The notes: a model not told the origin generated them from the sequence alone. A DNA stretch of 64,000 nt from CBDBUR01 sp965209065 (GCA_965209065.1 OZ242373.1:1612001-1676000), one strand, 5' to 3'; counted from the stretch's first letter, positions 34,343 to 43,976 are shown. A program made the numbers and translations.

Positions 34343-35427
34343 CTGCTTATATTATTCGCAGACTCGCTTTAATGATACCAACCATATTTGGCATTTTACT
34401 GATAAGTTTTGTTATCGCGCAATTTGCGCCGGGCGGACCTGTCGAGCGCATCATCGCGCAATTAACCGATAGCCAAACCTCTGCCACCTCACGTTTTTCT
34501 GGCGCTGGCGGCGAAACCTATCAGGCGCAGGGCAGCAGCGGCGAGAGTTTCTACCGCGGAGCGCAAGGCCTCGACCCCGAATTTATCAAGCAACTTGAAA
34601 AGCAATTCGGTTTTGATAAACCCGCGCACGAAAGATTTTTTTTAATGCTGTGGAATTACATTCGCTTTGATTTTGGTGAAAGTTATTATCGCGATGAAAA
34701 AGTGATTGATTTGATTATTGAGAAATTGCCGGTCTCTATTTCCTTAGGGCTTTGGACGACGCTCTTGGCTTACTTGATTTCTATTCCTTTGGGCATTGCT
34801 AAAGCCCGCCGTGCCGACAGCCTCTTTGATAGTTGGAGCTCTATGGTTATTGTTGTCGGATATGCTATTCCGAGTTTTCTATTTGCGATTTTACTGGTTG
34901 TTTTATTTGCCGGCGGTTCTTTCTTTAGTTTGTTTCCGCTGCGCGGGTTGGTTTCTGAAAACTGGGAGGAATTATCTTTTGCCGCGCAGGTGGTGGATTA
35001 CTTCTGGCATCTTGTTTTACCCATTCTTGCGCTAACCATTGGCGCGTTCGCCACCACGAGCCTGCTAACGCGCAATTCTTTTTTAGATGAGATAGCCAAG
35101 CAATATGTGATTACCGCGCGCGCCAAGGGGCTGGGCGAGCGCCGCGTGCTTTATGGGCATGTGTTTCGCAACGCGATGTTGGTGATTATCGCCAGCTTTC
35201 CCGCCGCTTTTATCGGGGCTTTTTTCACCGGTGCCTTGCTGATAGAAACTATATTTTCTTTAGATGGGCTCGGGCTTCTGTCTTATAGCGCCATTGTTGA
35301 TAGGGATTATCCGGTTGTGTTCGCGACTCTTTATATTTTTGGGCTGTTAGGACTTGTCATCGCTTTGATTTCAGACCTGACTTATAACTGGATTGACCCG
35401 CGCATTAACTTTGAGAGCCAAGCATGA
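34339..35427 (+). CDS. yejB: oligopeptide ABC transporter permease YejB
   Basis: 362 residues, inner membrane. The opening YIIRRLALMIPTIFGILLIS and FVIAQFAPGGPVERIIAQLT are classic for DppB/YejB permeases. A periplasmic stretch of about 70 residues between helices 1 and 2 (Gly/Ser-rich, residues about 50-85) is usual in YejB. The cytoplasmic EAA loop is ITARAKGLGERRVLYGHVFR. It pairs with YejE and is energised by YejF. Overlaps of 4 bases on both sides make the operon fully coupled. Confidence 0.94.
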   Translation: MTAYIIRRLALMIPTIFGILLISFVIAQFAPGGPVERIIAQLTDSQTSATSRFSGAGGETYQAQGSSGESFYRGAQGLDPEFIKQLEKQFGFDKPAHERFFLMLWNYIRFDFGESYYRDEKVIDLIIEKLPVSISLGLWTTLLAYLISIPLGIAKARRADSLFDSWSSMVIVVGYAIPSFLFAILLVVLFAGGSFFSLFPLRGLVSENWEELSFAAQVVDYFWHLVLPILALTIGAFATTSLLTRNSFLDEIAKQYVITARAKGLGERRVLYGHVFRNAMLVIIASFPAAFIGAFFTGALLIETIFSLDGLGLLSYSAIVDRDYPVVFATLYIFGLLGLVIALISDLTYNWIDPRINFESQA

Positions 35428-36500
35428 AATGGTTGCGGTTTAATTTTTCTCCTTTAGCGCGCCGCCGCTGGAACATTTTTTGCGCGCACAAGAGAGGATT
35501 TATTTCTCTTATTGTTTTTCTTTGCCTCTTTGTGGTGACTCTATTTGCCGAAGTGATAGCAAACGATAAGCCCATCGCTATTTATTTTAAGGGGGAGTTA
35601 TATGCGCCGGTGCTTTTTGTTTATCCCGAAACGCAATTTGGCGGAGAGTTTGCTACCCAAACCGATTATCGCGACCCTTATGTCGCAGAGCTTATCGCGC
35701 AAGACAAAAGCAGTTTTGTTCTTTGGCCGCTTGTGCGCTATAGCTACGATACGATTAATCTTAATCTCAAAACGCCCGCGCCCTCGCCGCCTGATAGCGA
35801 AAATCTGCTCGGCACAGACGACCAAGGACGCGATGTGCTCGCGCGTATTATTTATGGCTTTCGCATTTCGGTTCTATTCGGATTGATACTGACGATTTTT
35901 TCTTCCCTGATTGGCATTACCGCCGGTGCCGTGCAAGGATATTTGGGCGGCTGGACGGATTTAATTTTTCAACGCTTCATCGAAATATGGACAAGCGTGC
36001 CACAACTCTATCTGCTGATTATTGTCGCGAGTGTTATCACGCCGAGCTTTTGGGTTTTAATTTCTATTTTAATGTTGTTTAGCTGGGTTGCTTTGGTGGG
36101 TGTCGTGCGCGCTGAGTTTCTACGCGCGCGCAATTTTGAATACGTGATGGCAGCCAAAGCAATGGGGCTAACCCCCATAAGAATTATGTTTAAGCATCTC
36201 TTGCCGAATGCAACCATCGCCGCTTTGACTTTTATGCCGTTCATTCTCAACGCGTCCATTACCACTTTGACCTCTTTGGATTTTTTAGGATTTGGTTTGC
36301 CGCCCGGCTCGCCCTCTTTGGGCGAGCTGCTCGCGCAAGGCAAAAACAATATTCACGCGCCGTGGCTGGGGCTTGCGGGGTTTTTTAGCCTAGCGATAAT
36401 GCTGTCCCTTCTCGTTTTTATTGGCGAAGCCGTGCGCGATGCCTTTGACCCTAGAAAGATAATCGCAAAAACAATCGCAAACCCTAGCGCGCACACCTGA
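35424..36500 (+). CDS. yejE: oligopeptide ABC transporter permease YejE
   Basis: 358 residues, inner membrane. RRRWNIFCAHKRGFISLIVF opens the protein, followed by a long periplasmic loop (about 45-130) that ends LLGTDDQGRDVLARIIYGFR, the hallmark of DppC-type permeases. The EAA loop is VMAAKAMGLTPIRIMFKHLL. The C-terminal helices include SLDFLGFGLPPGSPSLGELL. It forms the channel with YejB. The stop shares one base with the yejF start (TGATG). Confidence 0.94.
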   Translation: MKWLRFNFSPLARRRWNIFCAHKRGFISLIVFLCLFVVTLFAEVIANDKPIAIYFKGELYAPVLFVYPETQFGGEFATQTDYRDPYVAELIAQDKSSFVLWPLVRYSYDTINLNLKTPAPSPPDSENLLGTDDQGRDVLARIIYGFRISVLFGLILTIFSSLIGITAGAVQGYLGGWTDLIFQRFIEIWTSVPQLYLLIIVASVITPSFWVLISILMLFSWVALVGVVRAEFLRARNFEYVMAAKAMGLTPIRIMFKHLLPNATIAALTFMPFILNASITTLTSLDFLGFGLPPGSPSLGELLAQGKNNIHAPWLGLAGFFSLAIMLSLLVFIGEAVRDAFDPRKIIAKTIANPSAHT

Positions 36501-38101
36501 TGTCTAGCCTATTACACATAGACGATTTAACGATTCAATTTCGGCAAGGAGAGAGAAACTTCAATGTGGTTAAAAACATTTCCCTAGAAGTGCGCGCTGG
36601 GGAGAGTGTCGCACTTGTTGGTGCTTCGGGCTCGGGTAAATCGGTGAGCGCCTTATCGGTCTTACAGCTTTTGCCGCGCCAGCTTGCGCGTTATCCTAAA
36701 GGTAAAATTTTGTTTCGCACAGAAGATGTTTTACAAATGAAACCGCAACGTATCCGCCAGCTACGCGGCGATGATGTCGGTATGATTTTCCAAGAGCCTT
36801 TGAGCTCGCTTAATCCGCTTCACACCATAGAAGAGCAACTTGATGAAATGATTGCCACGCATCAAACCTTGAGTAAAGCAGCGCGGCACGCCTTGGTGAA
36901 AAAACTTTTTGCCGATGTCGGACTTGATTTTAGTGCGGCACGATTGAAAAATTTTCCGCACCAGCTATCCGGCGGTCAAAGACAAAGAGTGATGATTGCG
37001 ATGGCAATTGCCAACAACCCTGATTTGCTCATCGCCGATGAACCAACCACGGCTTTAGATGTGACCGTTCAAGCTCAAATTCTCGCTTTGATTAAGGAGC
37101 TAAAACAAAAACACGATATGGCGTTGTTTTTGATAAGCCACGACCTAGACATCGTCCAGCAAATGACCGAGCGCGTTTATGTGATGAACCAAGGCGAAAT
37201 AGTGGAATCGGGTTTGACAAAAGAAGTGTTTAACAACCCGCAGCATTCTTATACGGCGGCTTTAATAGCGGCAGAGCCTTCGGGCAAAGCACCCGAAGCA
37301 AAACCCAAAACCGGCGAAGCTCTGTTAGAAGCAGAGAGTGTAAAAGTGTTCTTTCCCATTAAGGCGGGTGTTTTTCGCAAAACCATCGGTCATGTGAAGG
37401 CGGTGAATGATATTTCTTTTAAGCTCTATCGCGGAAATTGCTTGGGGGTTGTAGGGGAATCGGGTTCGGGCAAAACCAGTTTAGGCTTGGCGATACTCAA
37501 GCTGATTAATGTTGAAGGCGCAGTTGTTTTTTTAGGCAAAAATATAAGCGAGATGAGTGCCAAAGAATTAAGAGCCGAACGCCCTAAAATGCAAATGGTG
37601 TTTCAAGATCCTTTTGGCTCGCTCTCGCCGAGAATGACCATAGGGGATATTATTACCGAGGGCGTGCGCGTGTTTGAAAAAGATGAACAAGATTATAGAA
37701 AACGCGCGGCGCAAGCACTACAAGAAGTGGGGTTAGAAAGCACGATGCAAGACCGCTATCCACACGAATTTTCAGGTGGGCAAAGGCAGCGTATCGCTAT
37801 TGCGCGCGCTCTGGCTTTGCGTCCCGCTTTAATTGTTTTGGACGAGCCAACTTCGGGGCTCGACCGCGCCAATCAAAGCAAAATCATTGCCTTGCTACAG
37901 AAATTACAAGAAGAGCACAACCTCGCTTATATTTTTATTAGCCACGACTTGAAAATTGTTAAAATGCTCGCGCACGATATTATTGTTATGAAAAACGGGC
38001 AAGCGGTAGAGCAGGGCGCGGCGACTGATATTTTTAACGCGCCACAAGAACCCTATACAAAAGAACTGATGAAAGCCGCTTTTGAGAAAACTATTTTATA
38101 G
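36500..38101 (+). CDS. yejF: oligopeptide ABC transporter ATP-binding protein YejF (double ATPase)
   Basis: 533 residues with two complete ABC ATPase halves. First half: Walker A LVGASGSGKSVSALSVL, signature LSGGQRQRVMIAMAIANN, Walker B LLIADEPTTALD, H-loop FLISHDLDIV. Second half: Walker A VVGESGSGKTSLGLAIL, signature FSGGQRQRIAIARALALR, Walker B LIVLDEPTSGLD, H-loop FISHDLKIV. Both sites look active. It powers peptide uptake through YejBE. In enterobacteria Yej imports microcin C and antimicrobial peptides as well as nutrients. The 3' end overlaps the convergent NlpC/P60 gene by 6 bases. Confidence 0.95.
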   Translation: MSSLLHIDDLTIQFRQGERNFNVVKNISLEVRAGESVALVGASGSGKSVSALSVLQLLPRQLARYPKGKILFRTEDVLQMKPQRIRQLRGDDVGMIFQEPLSSLNPLHTIEEQLDEMIATHQTLSKAARHALVKKLFADVGLDFSAARLKNFPHQLSGGQRQRVMIAMAIANNPDLLIADEPTTALDVTVQAQILALIKELKQKHDMALFLISHDLDIVQQMTERVYVMNQGEIVESGLTKEVFNNPQHSYTAALIAAEPSGKAPEAKPKTGEALLEAESVKVFFPIKAGVFRKTIGHVKAVNDISFKLYRGNCLGVVGESGSGKTSLGLAILKLINVEGAVVFLGKNISEMSAKELRAERPKMQMVFQDPFGSLSPRMTIGDIITEGVRVFEKDEQDYRKRAAQALQEVGLESTMQDRYPHEFSGGQRQRIAIARALALRPALIVLDEPTSGLDRANQSKIIALLQKLQEEHNLAYIFISHDLKIVKMLAHDIIVMKNGQAVEQGAATDIFNAPQEPYTKELMKAAFEKTIL

Positions 38102-38857
38102 CGGCAAAACTCTTTTTATCGCACGAATATCTCCCACAACTTTTTGGATGCGTTTTGTCGCTTGCGCTAGAGGCTCGTGCGCGACCGCCATATGAAAAGC
38201 ATTGGCGTGTAGAATTCTATTTTCGTCAATCATAATACCCGTATGAGCGCGCCAAAAAACTAAATCACCGCGCTGTAGCGGCTCGGCGGCGTCTAGCGTT
38301 TCGCCCAAACTAGCCTCCTGCTCGCTGGAATTTCTAGGTGCGGGAATGCCCGCCAAAGATAGGGCTAGCTGTATCAAGGCAGAGCAATCAAGCCCCACGC
38401 AAGAAGAGCGCCCGCCCCAAAGATAGGGCGTGCCTTGAAGTGCCAGCGCGCGTTCAACAAAGTCAAAATTATTATTGAGGCTATCAAGCGGCGTTAAGTG
38501 CCTTTCGGGAATAAAGCCAAAAGCGGTTTTGACAAAACCTTCGCTTGCTTTTTCCTCTACCCGCACCCGCGCCGCCATAGGCAAGGGGCAGGTCGGGGTG
38601 GCTTTGGCACTCGCGCTTTGGTAAAGGCAAGAACGCCCCGCGCTGATGATATGAGTCGCACCAAAAGAAGAAGGGGCGGTATGGCAGCTTTCTACATAAC
38701 CTTGATAGCCATCAATTTGGCACGTGCCAAACAGCCAGCCGTCTTGCTCTTTTTCTATTTGGAACGTTTCGCCAAATAATAATTCTGTTTCTAATTCGGT
38801 TTTCCCATCAGGCTTAGCGTAAAGTGCTGCCGCAGGTTTTATCACGCTAACGAGCAT
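38096..38857 (-). CDS. NlpC/P60 cell-wall endopeptidase with SH3-like repeats
   Basis: 253 residues from the ATG at 38857. A frame from a TTG at 38887 would lengthen it, but it overlaps the MFS gene further and has no better ribosome site. Two SH3b-like segments (about 1-60 and 65-130) precede the NlpC/P60 domain with catalytic Cys in SSCVGLDCSALIQLALSLAG, His in RAHTGIMIDENRILHANAFH and the preceding QRGDLVFW. Such enzymes cleave gamma-D-Glu-diaminopimelate bonds in peptidoglycan or recycled muropeptides. No signal peptide is visible, so cytoplasmic muropeptide processing is likely; the nearby peptide importer fits that idea, but it is inference. Confidence 0.88.
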   Translation of the reverse strand: MLVSVIKPAAALYAKPDGKTELETELLFGETFQIEKEQDGWLFGTCQIDGYQGYVESCHTAPSSFGATHIISAGRSCLYQSASAKATPTCPLPMAARVRVEEKASEGFVKTAFGFIPERHLTPLDSLNNNFDFVERALALQGTPYLWGGRSSCVGLDCSALIQLALSLAGIPAPRNSSEQEASLGETLDAAEPLQRGDLVFWRAHTGIMIDENRILHANAFHMAVAHEPLAQATKRIQKVVGDIRAIKRVLPL

Positions 38858-40118
38858 TAATCTCTTTTCTGTAATGATGTCCGCCAATGAAATAATGTAT
38901 CGCCGCCCACAGAGTCATCATGGATACAATTAGCAGAGCATAACGCACAGAATCTTTGCCAGCAGTTTCAGATAATAAATCGCTAATAAAACCAACGAGC
39001 TGAGGTCCCGCGCCGAGTCCAATCAAGTTTAAGATAAAGAGTAAAATGGCAGCCATCATCGCGCGCAAGTGAAGCGGCGCGAGCGACTGAATCATCGCAA
39101 AAGTTGGTCCGAGATAAAAAGCACCCAAAACAGAAACCGGGGCGTAAGCTAACACCACATAAAGAAAATTGTCAGCAAGATAAAAAATGAAAATGAAAGG
39201 CAAAGCGCACATTTTTGCTACAGCCACAATCCAAGCGTTCCAGCGCTGATCTTTTTGAGCGAGCTTATCAGCAAGTCTGCCGCCTAACAAAGCACCCGCG
39301 CCGCCTAACACGCCCGCCATCAAAGCAAGCACCGTGCCCGATTGTGAAAGCGTTAAGCCATGCGAACGCACAAAATAAGAGGTAATCCATATAACGCCGC
39401 CATATCCAACGAAAGAAGTTAAAGTGCACCCCAAGGTTAAATGAAGAGTCGCTGGCGAAGCGAGCAGATGGCGAAAGCCCTTGGCAATGCCGCCGGTTTC
39501 AAGCGGCGCGCTTAATTGCTCGGAGTGACCGCGCGGCGGCTCAACCAAAGTGAAGCGCACGATAAGCGCGATAATCAAACCCGGTAGCCCGACAATCAAA
39601 AAGGCATAACGCCAGCCAACATATTCCGCGACAAAACCGCCGATTAAGAACCCAATCAAAACGCCAACATAAACCCCTAAAGCATAAATGCCTAAAGCGG
39701 TCGAGCGCTGTTGCGGGGGGTAGAGGTCGGCAATCATAGAGTGCGACGGCGGCGAGGAACCTGCCTCACCAACGCCAACACCAATGCGGCAGAGAGCAAG
39801 TTGTGTAAAACTTTGCGCAAAACCACAAAGAGCAGTCATTCCGCTCCAAACCGTAATCGCCAGCGCGATGATATTGCGCCGATTATTCTTATCAGCGAAA
39901 ATCGCCACGGGTAAGCCTAAGGTTGCGTAAAATATAGCAAACGCAAAACCCGATAGAAATCCCATTTGGGTATCGCTTGCCATAAATTCGTTTTTAATAG
40001 GCTCAATCAAAACGCCCATAATCTGCCTATCCACGTGGGACGAGGTATAGACCAGCACCAAAACAAACAGAGCATAACGCCGATAGGCAGCACTGATGGT
40101 TGTTATTTGCTCACTCAT
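38847..40118 (-). CDS. MFS transporter, spinster-like
   Basis: 423 residues with about 12 membrane helices. The opening VLVLVYTSSHVDRQIMGVLI, GFAFAIFYATLGLPVAIFAD (motif A region), RIGVGVGEAGSSPPSHSMIA and VEPPRGHSEQ are typical of the spinster-related MFS group often found beside catabolic genes. The substrate is unknown. It overlaps the NlpC/P60 gene at its end. It is divergent from the GFA gene across 58 bases, with a likely shared control region. Confidence 0.87.
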   Translation of the reverse strand: MSEQITTISAAYRRYALFVLVLVYTSSHVDRQIMGVLIEPIKNEFMASDTQMGFLSGFAFAIFYATLGLPVAIFADKNNRRNIIALAITVWSGMTALCGFAQSFTQLALCRIGVGVGEAGSSPPSHSMIADLYPPQQRSTALGIYALGVYVGVLIGFLIGGFVAEYVGWRYAFLIVGLPGLIIALIVRFTLVEPPRGHSEQLSAPLETGGIAKGFRHLLASPATLHLTLGCTLTSFVGYGGVIWITSYFVRSHGLTLSQSGTVLALMAGVLGGAGALLGGRLADKLAQKDQRWNAWIVAVAKMCALPFIFIFYLADNFLYVVLAYAPVSVLGAFYLGPTFAMIQSLAPLHLRAMMAAILLFILNLIGLGAGPQLVGFISDLLSETAGKDSVRYALLIVSMMTLWAAIHYFIGGHHYRKEINAR

Positions 40119-40136
40119 AGATTTCCCCCAATTCTA

Positions 40137-40145
40137 TGCTATAAT
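40137..40145 (+). promoter_or_regulatory. extended -10 promoter for the GFA-GMC genes
   Basis: TGCTATAAT at 40137-40145 is a perfect extended -10 element (TGn plus TATAAT). No good -35 hexamer is visible 17 bases upstream, as usual for this class. AGGAGG follows 7 bases before the ATG at 40177. On the other strand TTGCTT and TATAGC (17 bases apart) could serve the MFS gene. Confidence 0.5.
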
Positions 40146-40176
40146 GATACACTAATCTATAAGCAAAGGAGGAAAA

Positions 40177-40590
40177 ATGTCATCATTTAATGGGCGCTGC
40201 TTATGTGGCGCGATTAGCTATCAGGCAAGCCAAGAGCCTGCGGTTTTGATGAAGTGCCATTGTCGCGACTGCCAATATATTTCAGGGGGAGAGGCGTCTG
40301 CCATCGCCGGCGTGCCTGAGGACACCATCAAAATATCAGGGAAGGCGAAAACCCTATCCCGCACCGCGAATTCGGGCAAGAAGGTTCATCGCAGTTTTTG
40401 TCCCGAGTGCGGCACACACATCTATAGCAAGGCAGAGACCGCGCCCAATGTAGTTTTTGTCAAGGCAGGCACAATGGATAAGGAAGCGTCAGCTAAACTC
40501 AAAACCGCCGTTGTTTTATGGGCGAGCAATGCGAATCCCTTTTGCGCGATTGATAAAGACGTGCAAACCTTCGATACCCAACCCTCATGA
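40177..40590 (+). CDS. GFA-family zinc protein (Gfa-like/CENP-V)
   Basis: 137 residues. The zinc-binding Cys set of the GFA fold is complete: GRCLCGAISYQASQEP, LMKCHCRDCQYISGG and RSFCPECGTHIYSKAE. The family is named for glutathione-dependent formaldehyde-activating enzyme, but members of this subgroup mostly have unknown roles. Strong AGGAGG precedes the ATG. It ends 1 base before the GMC oxidoreductase start and is probably cotranscribed with it. Confidence 0.88.
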   Translation: MSSFNGRCLCGAISYQASQEPAVLMKCHCRDCQYISGGEASAIAGVPEDTIKISGKAKTLSRTANSGKKVHRSFCPECGTHIYSKAETAPNVVFVKAGTMDKEASAKLKTAVVLWASNANPFCAIDKDVQTFDTQPS

Positions 40591-40591
40591 A

Positions 40592-42193
40592 ATGCCCCTA
40601 ATGGAAACGTATGATTATATTGTTATAGGTGGAGGCTCGGCGGGTTCGGTGCTTGCGAACCGCTTATCGGAAAGCCATAGTGTCGCCTTGCTAGAAGCCG
40701 GCCCGCCCGATAACAGCCCCTTTATCCATATGCCTTCGGGCTTAGCTTTTATAATGACGAACGCCACCTTGAACTGGTGCTTCGAGACCGAGCCACAGCG
40801 CGGGTTCAATGGCAGGCGGGGATACCAACCACGCGGCAAGACTCTCGGCGGGTCTTCTTCTATCAACGGTATGGTTTATATTCGCGGCGTGGCGGAGGAT
40901 TATAATAAGTGGGAAGAAGAAGGCTGCACGGGCTGGGGCTTTGATAGTATGCTGCCCTATTTTAAGCGAAGCCAAAACCAAGAGCGCGGGGCAGATGCCC
41001 ATCACGGCACAGGCGGCTTGTTAAATGTGGCTAACTTAACAAGTCCCTCTAAAGCGAACGAATGGTTTTTAGAAGCGGCAAGCAAATTACAATACCGAAA
41101 CAATAAAGATTTCAACGGCGAATCTCAAGAAGGGATAGGATATTATCAAGTAACACAAAAGGGGGGCAGAAGATGTTCCGCCGCCGCCGCTTTTTTAAGA
41201 GCGGCAGAAAAACGCGATATCCTAAACATCATCACCAACGCTTACACAACAAAAATTCTTTTTGAGAATAAGAAAGCGGTCGGGGTAGAATTCATTCGCG
41301 ATAAAAAAACAACCACGATTAAAGCAAGGCGAGAGATAATTCTATCGGCAGGTGCTTTTCAATCGCCGCAGTTGTTAATGCTGTCGGGCATAGGCGATGG
41401 CGCCGCACTTCAAGCTTTAGGGATTGACGTTCTCGTTGATAATAAACACGTCGGCAAAAATCTCCAAGACCACGTTGATTATCATTTTGTTTCTCTCACC
41501 AAGCCGACACAAGAATTATTTGGTGCGTCCTATGCTTCTTTTTGGCGCGGGCTTAAAGGGCTTTGGGATTATAATATCCATAAAAAAGGCGCGATGACTT
41601 CGGGCTTCGCTGAATCGGGCGGCTTTATTAAATCAAGCGCAGAAGAAGAGATACCCGATTTACAATGGCACTTTACCGTAGCACCAGTGATAAACCATGG
41701 GCGCACACGCCCTAACGGTTCGGGCTTTGCGCTTCATGTTTGCCTGTTGCGTCCAAAGTCTAGAGGCTCGGTGGCTCTAGGTTCGCGCGACCCGCACACA
41801 CCCCCCCTGATAGACCCCGCTTTTCTAACCCACGCGGAAGACGTCCAAAAAATGATTAAGGGCTTTAGGCTCACCGAAAGCGTGATGAAGCAAGAACCCC
41901 TTGCCTCGTTTGCTAAAAAGCGTGTGCTACCCAAAAAAGACTGCCACACCGATGAAGATATTATTGAAGAGCTACGCGCCCATTGCGATACGATTTATCA
42001 CCCAGTTGGCTCTTGTAAAATGGGCACCGGCGAGGATAGCGTTGTCACCCCAGAGCTGAAAGTGAAAGGGGTTGAGGGCTTGCGCGTGGTTGATGCTTCT
42101 ATTATGCCTAACCTCATTGGCGGCAATACCAATGCGCCGACTATCGCTATTGCCGAAAAAGCAAGCGACCTGATTAAAAATAATAACCGCTAG
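40592..42193 (+). CDS. GMC-family FAD oxidoreductase (choline dehydrogenase-like)
   Basis: 533 residues from ATG 40592; ATG 40601 is an alternative start. The FAD-binding N-terminus is YDYIVIGGGSAGSVLANRLS and the GMC signature is GKTLGGSSSINGMVYIRG; a second signature lies in ILSAGAFQSPQLLMLSGIG. The catalytic His is in CDTIYHPVGSCKMGTGED, and the C-terminus VDASIMPNLIGGNTNAPTIA is standard. It oxidises an alcohol to an aldehyde, passing electrons to a membrane acceptor; choline is only one possible substrate. No betaine-aldehyde dehydrogenase or BetI neighbour is present, arguing against a dedicated choline role. It converges on the carboxyltransferase gene with a 20-base overlap. Confidence 0.9.
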   Translation: MPLMETYDYIVIGGGSAGSVLANRLSESHSVALLEAGPPDNSPFIHMPSGLAFIMTNATLNWCFETEPQRGFNGRRGYQPRGKTLGGSSSINGMVYIRGVAEDYNKWEEEGCTGWGFDSMLPYFKRSQNQERGADAHHGTGGLLNVANLTSPSKANEWFLEAASKLQYRNNKDFNGESQEGIGYYQVTQKGGRRCSAAAAFLRAAEKRDILNIITNAYTTKILFENKKAVGVEFIRDKKTTTIKARREIILSAGAFQSPQLLMLSGIGDGAALQALGIDVLVDNKHVGKNLQDHVDYHFVSLTKPTQELFGASYASFWRGLKGLWDYNIHKKGAMTSGFAESGGFIKSSAEEEIPDLQWHFTVAPVINHGRTRPNGSGFALHVCLLRPKSRGSVALGSRDPHTPPLIDPAFLTHAEDVQKMIKGFRLTESVMKQEPLASFAKKRVLPKKDCHTDEDIIEELRAHCDTIYHPVGSCKMGTGEDSVVTPELKVKGVEGLRVVDASIMPNLIGGNTNAPTIAIAEKASDLIKNNNR

Positions 42194-43976
42194 CTTTCAA
42201 CCCTTGTAGAATCCAAGCACGGCTATCTTTTGGGTCAATCACATTATCTATTTCTAATACTTGCGCCATAGATAGAGCCTTGCCGCGCTCGTAAAACTTC
42301 GCGAGGAGTTTGCCAAACAGAGCCTGCCTTACCTCTTCATCTTGTTCGGCTTCCAGCTCCTTGCGATAGCCTAGCCTCACCGCGCCCTCTAAACCCATTC
42401 CGCCAAACTCTCCGCTCGGCCACGCGACAGAAAAAAACGAAGCGTGAAAACTGCCCGCCGCCATCGCTTGCGCGCCTAGCCCATAACCCTTACGCAAGCA
42501 AATCATAAAAACCGGCGCATCAATGCTTGCCGCGGCGAGAATCATATCACCGGCATAACGCACCGCCGCTTCCTTTTCACTTTCAGGTCCGACCATAAAG
42601 CCTGGCGTGTCGCATAAAGAAAGCAGGGGCACATCAAACTGCTGGCATAACTTTAGAAACCAAGCCGCCTTCTCTGCCGCCGCCGCATCAATCGCGCCGC
42701 CTAAATGCATCGGGTTGTTGGCGATGAGTCCCAAAGGACACCCCGCAACTCTGCCAAAACCAACAACCATGCCTATCCCAAAATCTTTTTTAAGCTCAAC
42801 GAAACTATTTTTATCCAATAGCAATTCTATCGCCGGTCTTATTTCATAAACGCGCTGGCGGTTCTCTGGCACAACCGCGCGGAGTTCTGTTTGATTATTT
42901 TCTTGCCACGTTTGAACGCTGCCTTGAAAGAAACTTAAAAGTTTTTTTGTTTGTTCAACCGCTTCCGCTTCGTCTGCAACAAGCAGGTCAATTACGCCAT
43001 TTTGAGTTTGAACGTCACTACTGCCAATTTCTTGCGGAGAAAACTTTCCTAACCCACCGCCTTCAATCATCGCCGGTCCGCCCATGCCTACCCACGAACG
43101 CTCGGTCGCGATACGAATATCACTCGTGCCGAACAAAACCGCATTGCCCGCGAAACAATAGCCGTTATTAATTGCAATGCGCGGCTGCTTGTTGCTCGCC
43201 GCTTTGGCGTAGCTCGCGAAGGTTTTAATGTCTAAACCCGCAACAGAAATATCTGCCATATCGGTGTCGCCCGGTCTGCCGCCGCCGCCTTCGGTAAAAA
43301 AGATAATCGGTCTGTGCCAGTGCCACGCCAATTCTAAAATGCGGTCGGTCTTTTTATGGTTAAACGCCCCCTGCGTGCCCGCAAGCACCGTGTAGTCATA
43401 AGCCAAAATAGCCGCTTGGCTACGCTCTTCGCCAACCTGCGCGCGATTGATGGAGCCAAAACCGGCAATCAAGCCGTCCGCCGGCGTATTGTCGATAAGG
43501 TCTTCAAGTGTGCGCCTCTTGCGCTGGGCGGCAAGGGCAAAGGCGCCATATTCAATAAAACTATCCTCATCGCACAAATGGGCGATGTTCTCGCGCGCCG
43601 AGCGATAACCCAAAGTATGACGCTTGGCAACCGCCTCCGCCCGCGCCGAATCCAAAGTCTTGGCAAGGCGAGACTCGTATTCAGACAAATCCTTCCTATC
43701 ACTAGCAGGGCTGGCAGTGTTTGCTTGATGAGAAGGGGCAGCTGCTTCGCTATCCGTTTCCCCATCTGCTTCAAGTTCTAAAATAGGCGCGTCCTCCTCC
43801 AGACTATCATTAAGCCGCGCGAACACTTTCGCCACAACACCCGCGCGGGAGGCGGTAATGGGGTGCTGCATTTTCATCGCCTCTACAATGCCCAGCTCTT
43901 GCCCTTGTTGAACCTTGTCCCCCGCTTTGACGTGAAGCTCTATCAACATACTTTTTAATGGCGCGGCGATAATCAT
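42174..43976 (-). CDS. biotinyl-carboxyltransferase fusion protein
   Basis: 600 residues. Residues 1-70 form a biotinyl (BCCP) domain with the biotin-lysine motif VEAMKMQHPI (Lys35). After a linker (about 72-95) a full acyl-CoA carboxyltransferase follows: SFIEYGAFALAAQRKRRTLE, FFTEGGGGRPGDTDMADI, GGPAMIEGGGLGKFSP, GLIANNPMHLGGAIDAAAAE, LSLCDTPGFMVGPESEKEAA and MICLRKGYGLGAQAMAAGSF. The fold is that of propionyl/methylcrotonyl-CoA carboxylase beta subunits. BCCP is usually joined to biotin carboxylase, so joining it to the transferase is uncommon, and no biotin carboxylase gene is nearby. GGAGG lies upstream of the ATG. The acyl-CoA substrate is unknown. Confidence 0.9.
   Translation of the reverse strand: MIIAAPLKSMLIELHVKAGDKVQQGQELGIVEAMKMQHPITASRAGVVAKVFARLNDSLEEDAPILELEADGETDSEAAAPSHQANTASPASDRKDLSEYESRLAKTLDSARAEAVAKRHTLGYRSARENIAHLCDEDSFIEYGAFALAAQRKRRTLEDLIDNTPADGLIAGFGSINRAQVGEERSQAAILAYDYTVLAGTQGAFNHKKTDRILELAWHWHRPIIFFTEGGGGRPGDTDMADISVAGLDIKTFASYAKAASNKQPRIAINNGYCFAGNAVLFGTSDIRIATERSWVGMGGPAMIEGGGLGKFSPQEIGSSDVQTQNGVIDLLVADEAEAVEQTKKLLSFFQGSVQTWQENNQTELRAVVPENRQRVYEIRPAIELLLDKNSFVELKKDFGIGMVVGFGRVAGCPLGLIANNPMHLGGAIDAAAAEKAAWFLKLCQQFDVPLLSLCDTPGFMVGPESEKEAAVRYAGDMILAAASIDAPVFMICLRKGYGLGAQAMAAGSFHASFFSVAWPSGEFGGMGLEGAVRLGYRKELEAEQDEEVRQALFGKLLAKFYERGKALSMAQVLEIDNVIDPKDSRAWILQGLKASGYYF

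Noticed and set aside
38858..38887. TTG start for the NlpC/P60 gene
   Set aside because: It lengthens the overlap with the MFS gene and encodes residues outside the SH3-like domain; ATG 38857 is better.
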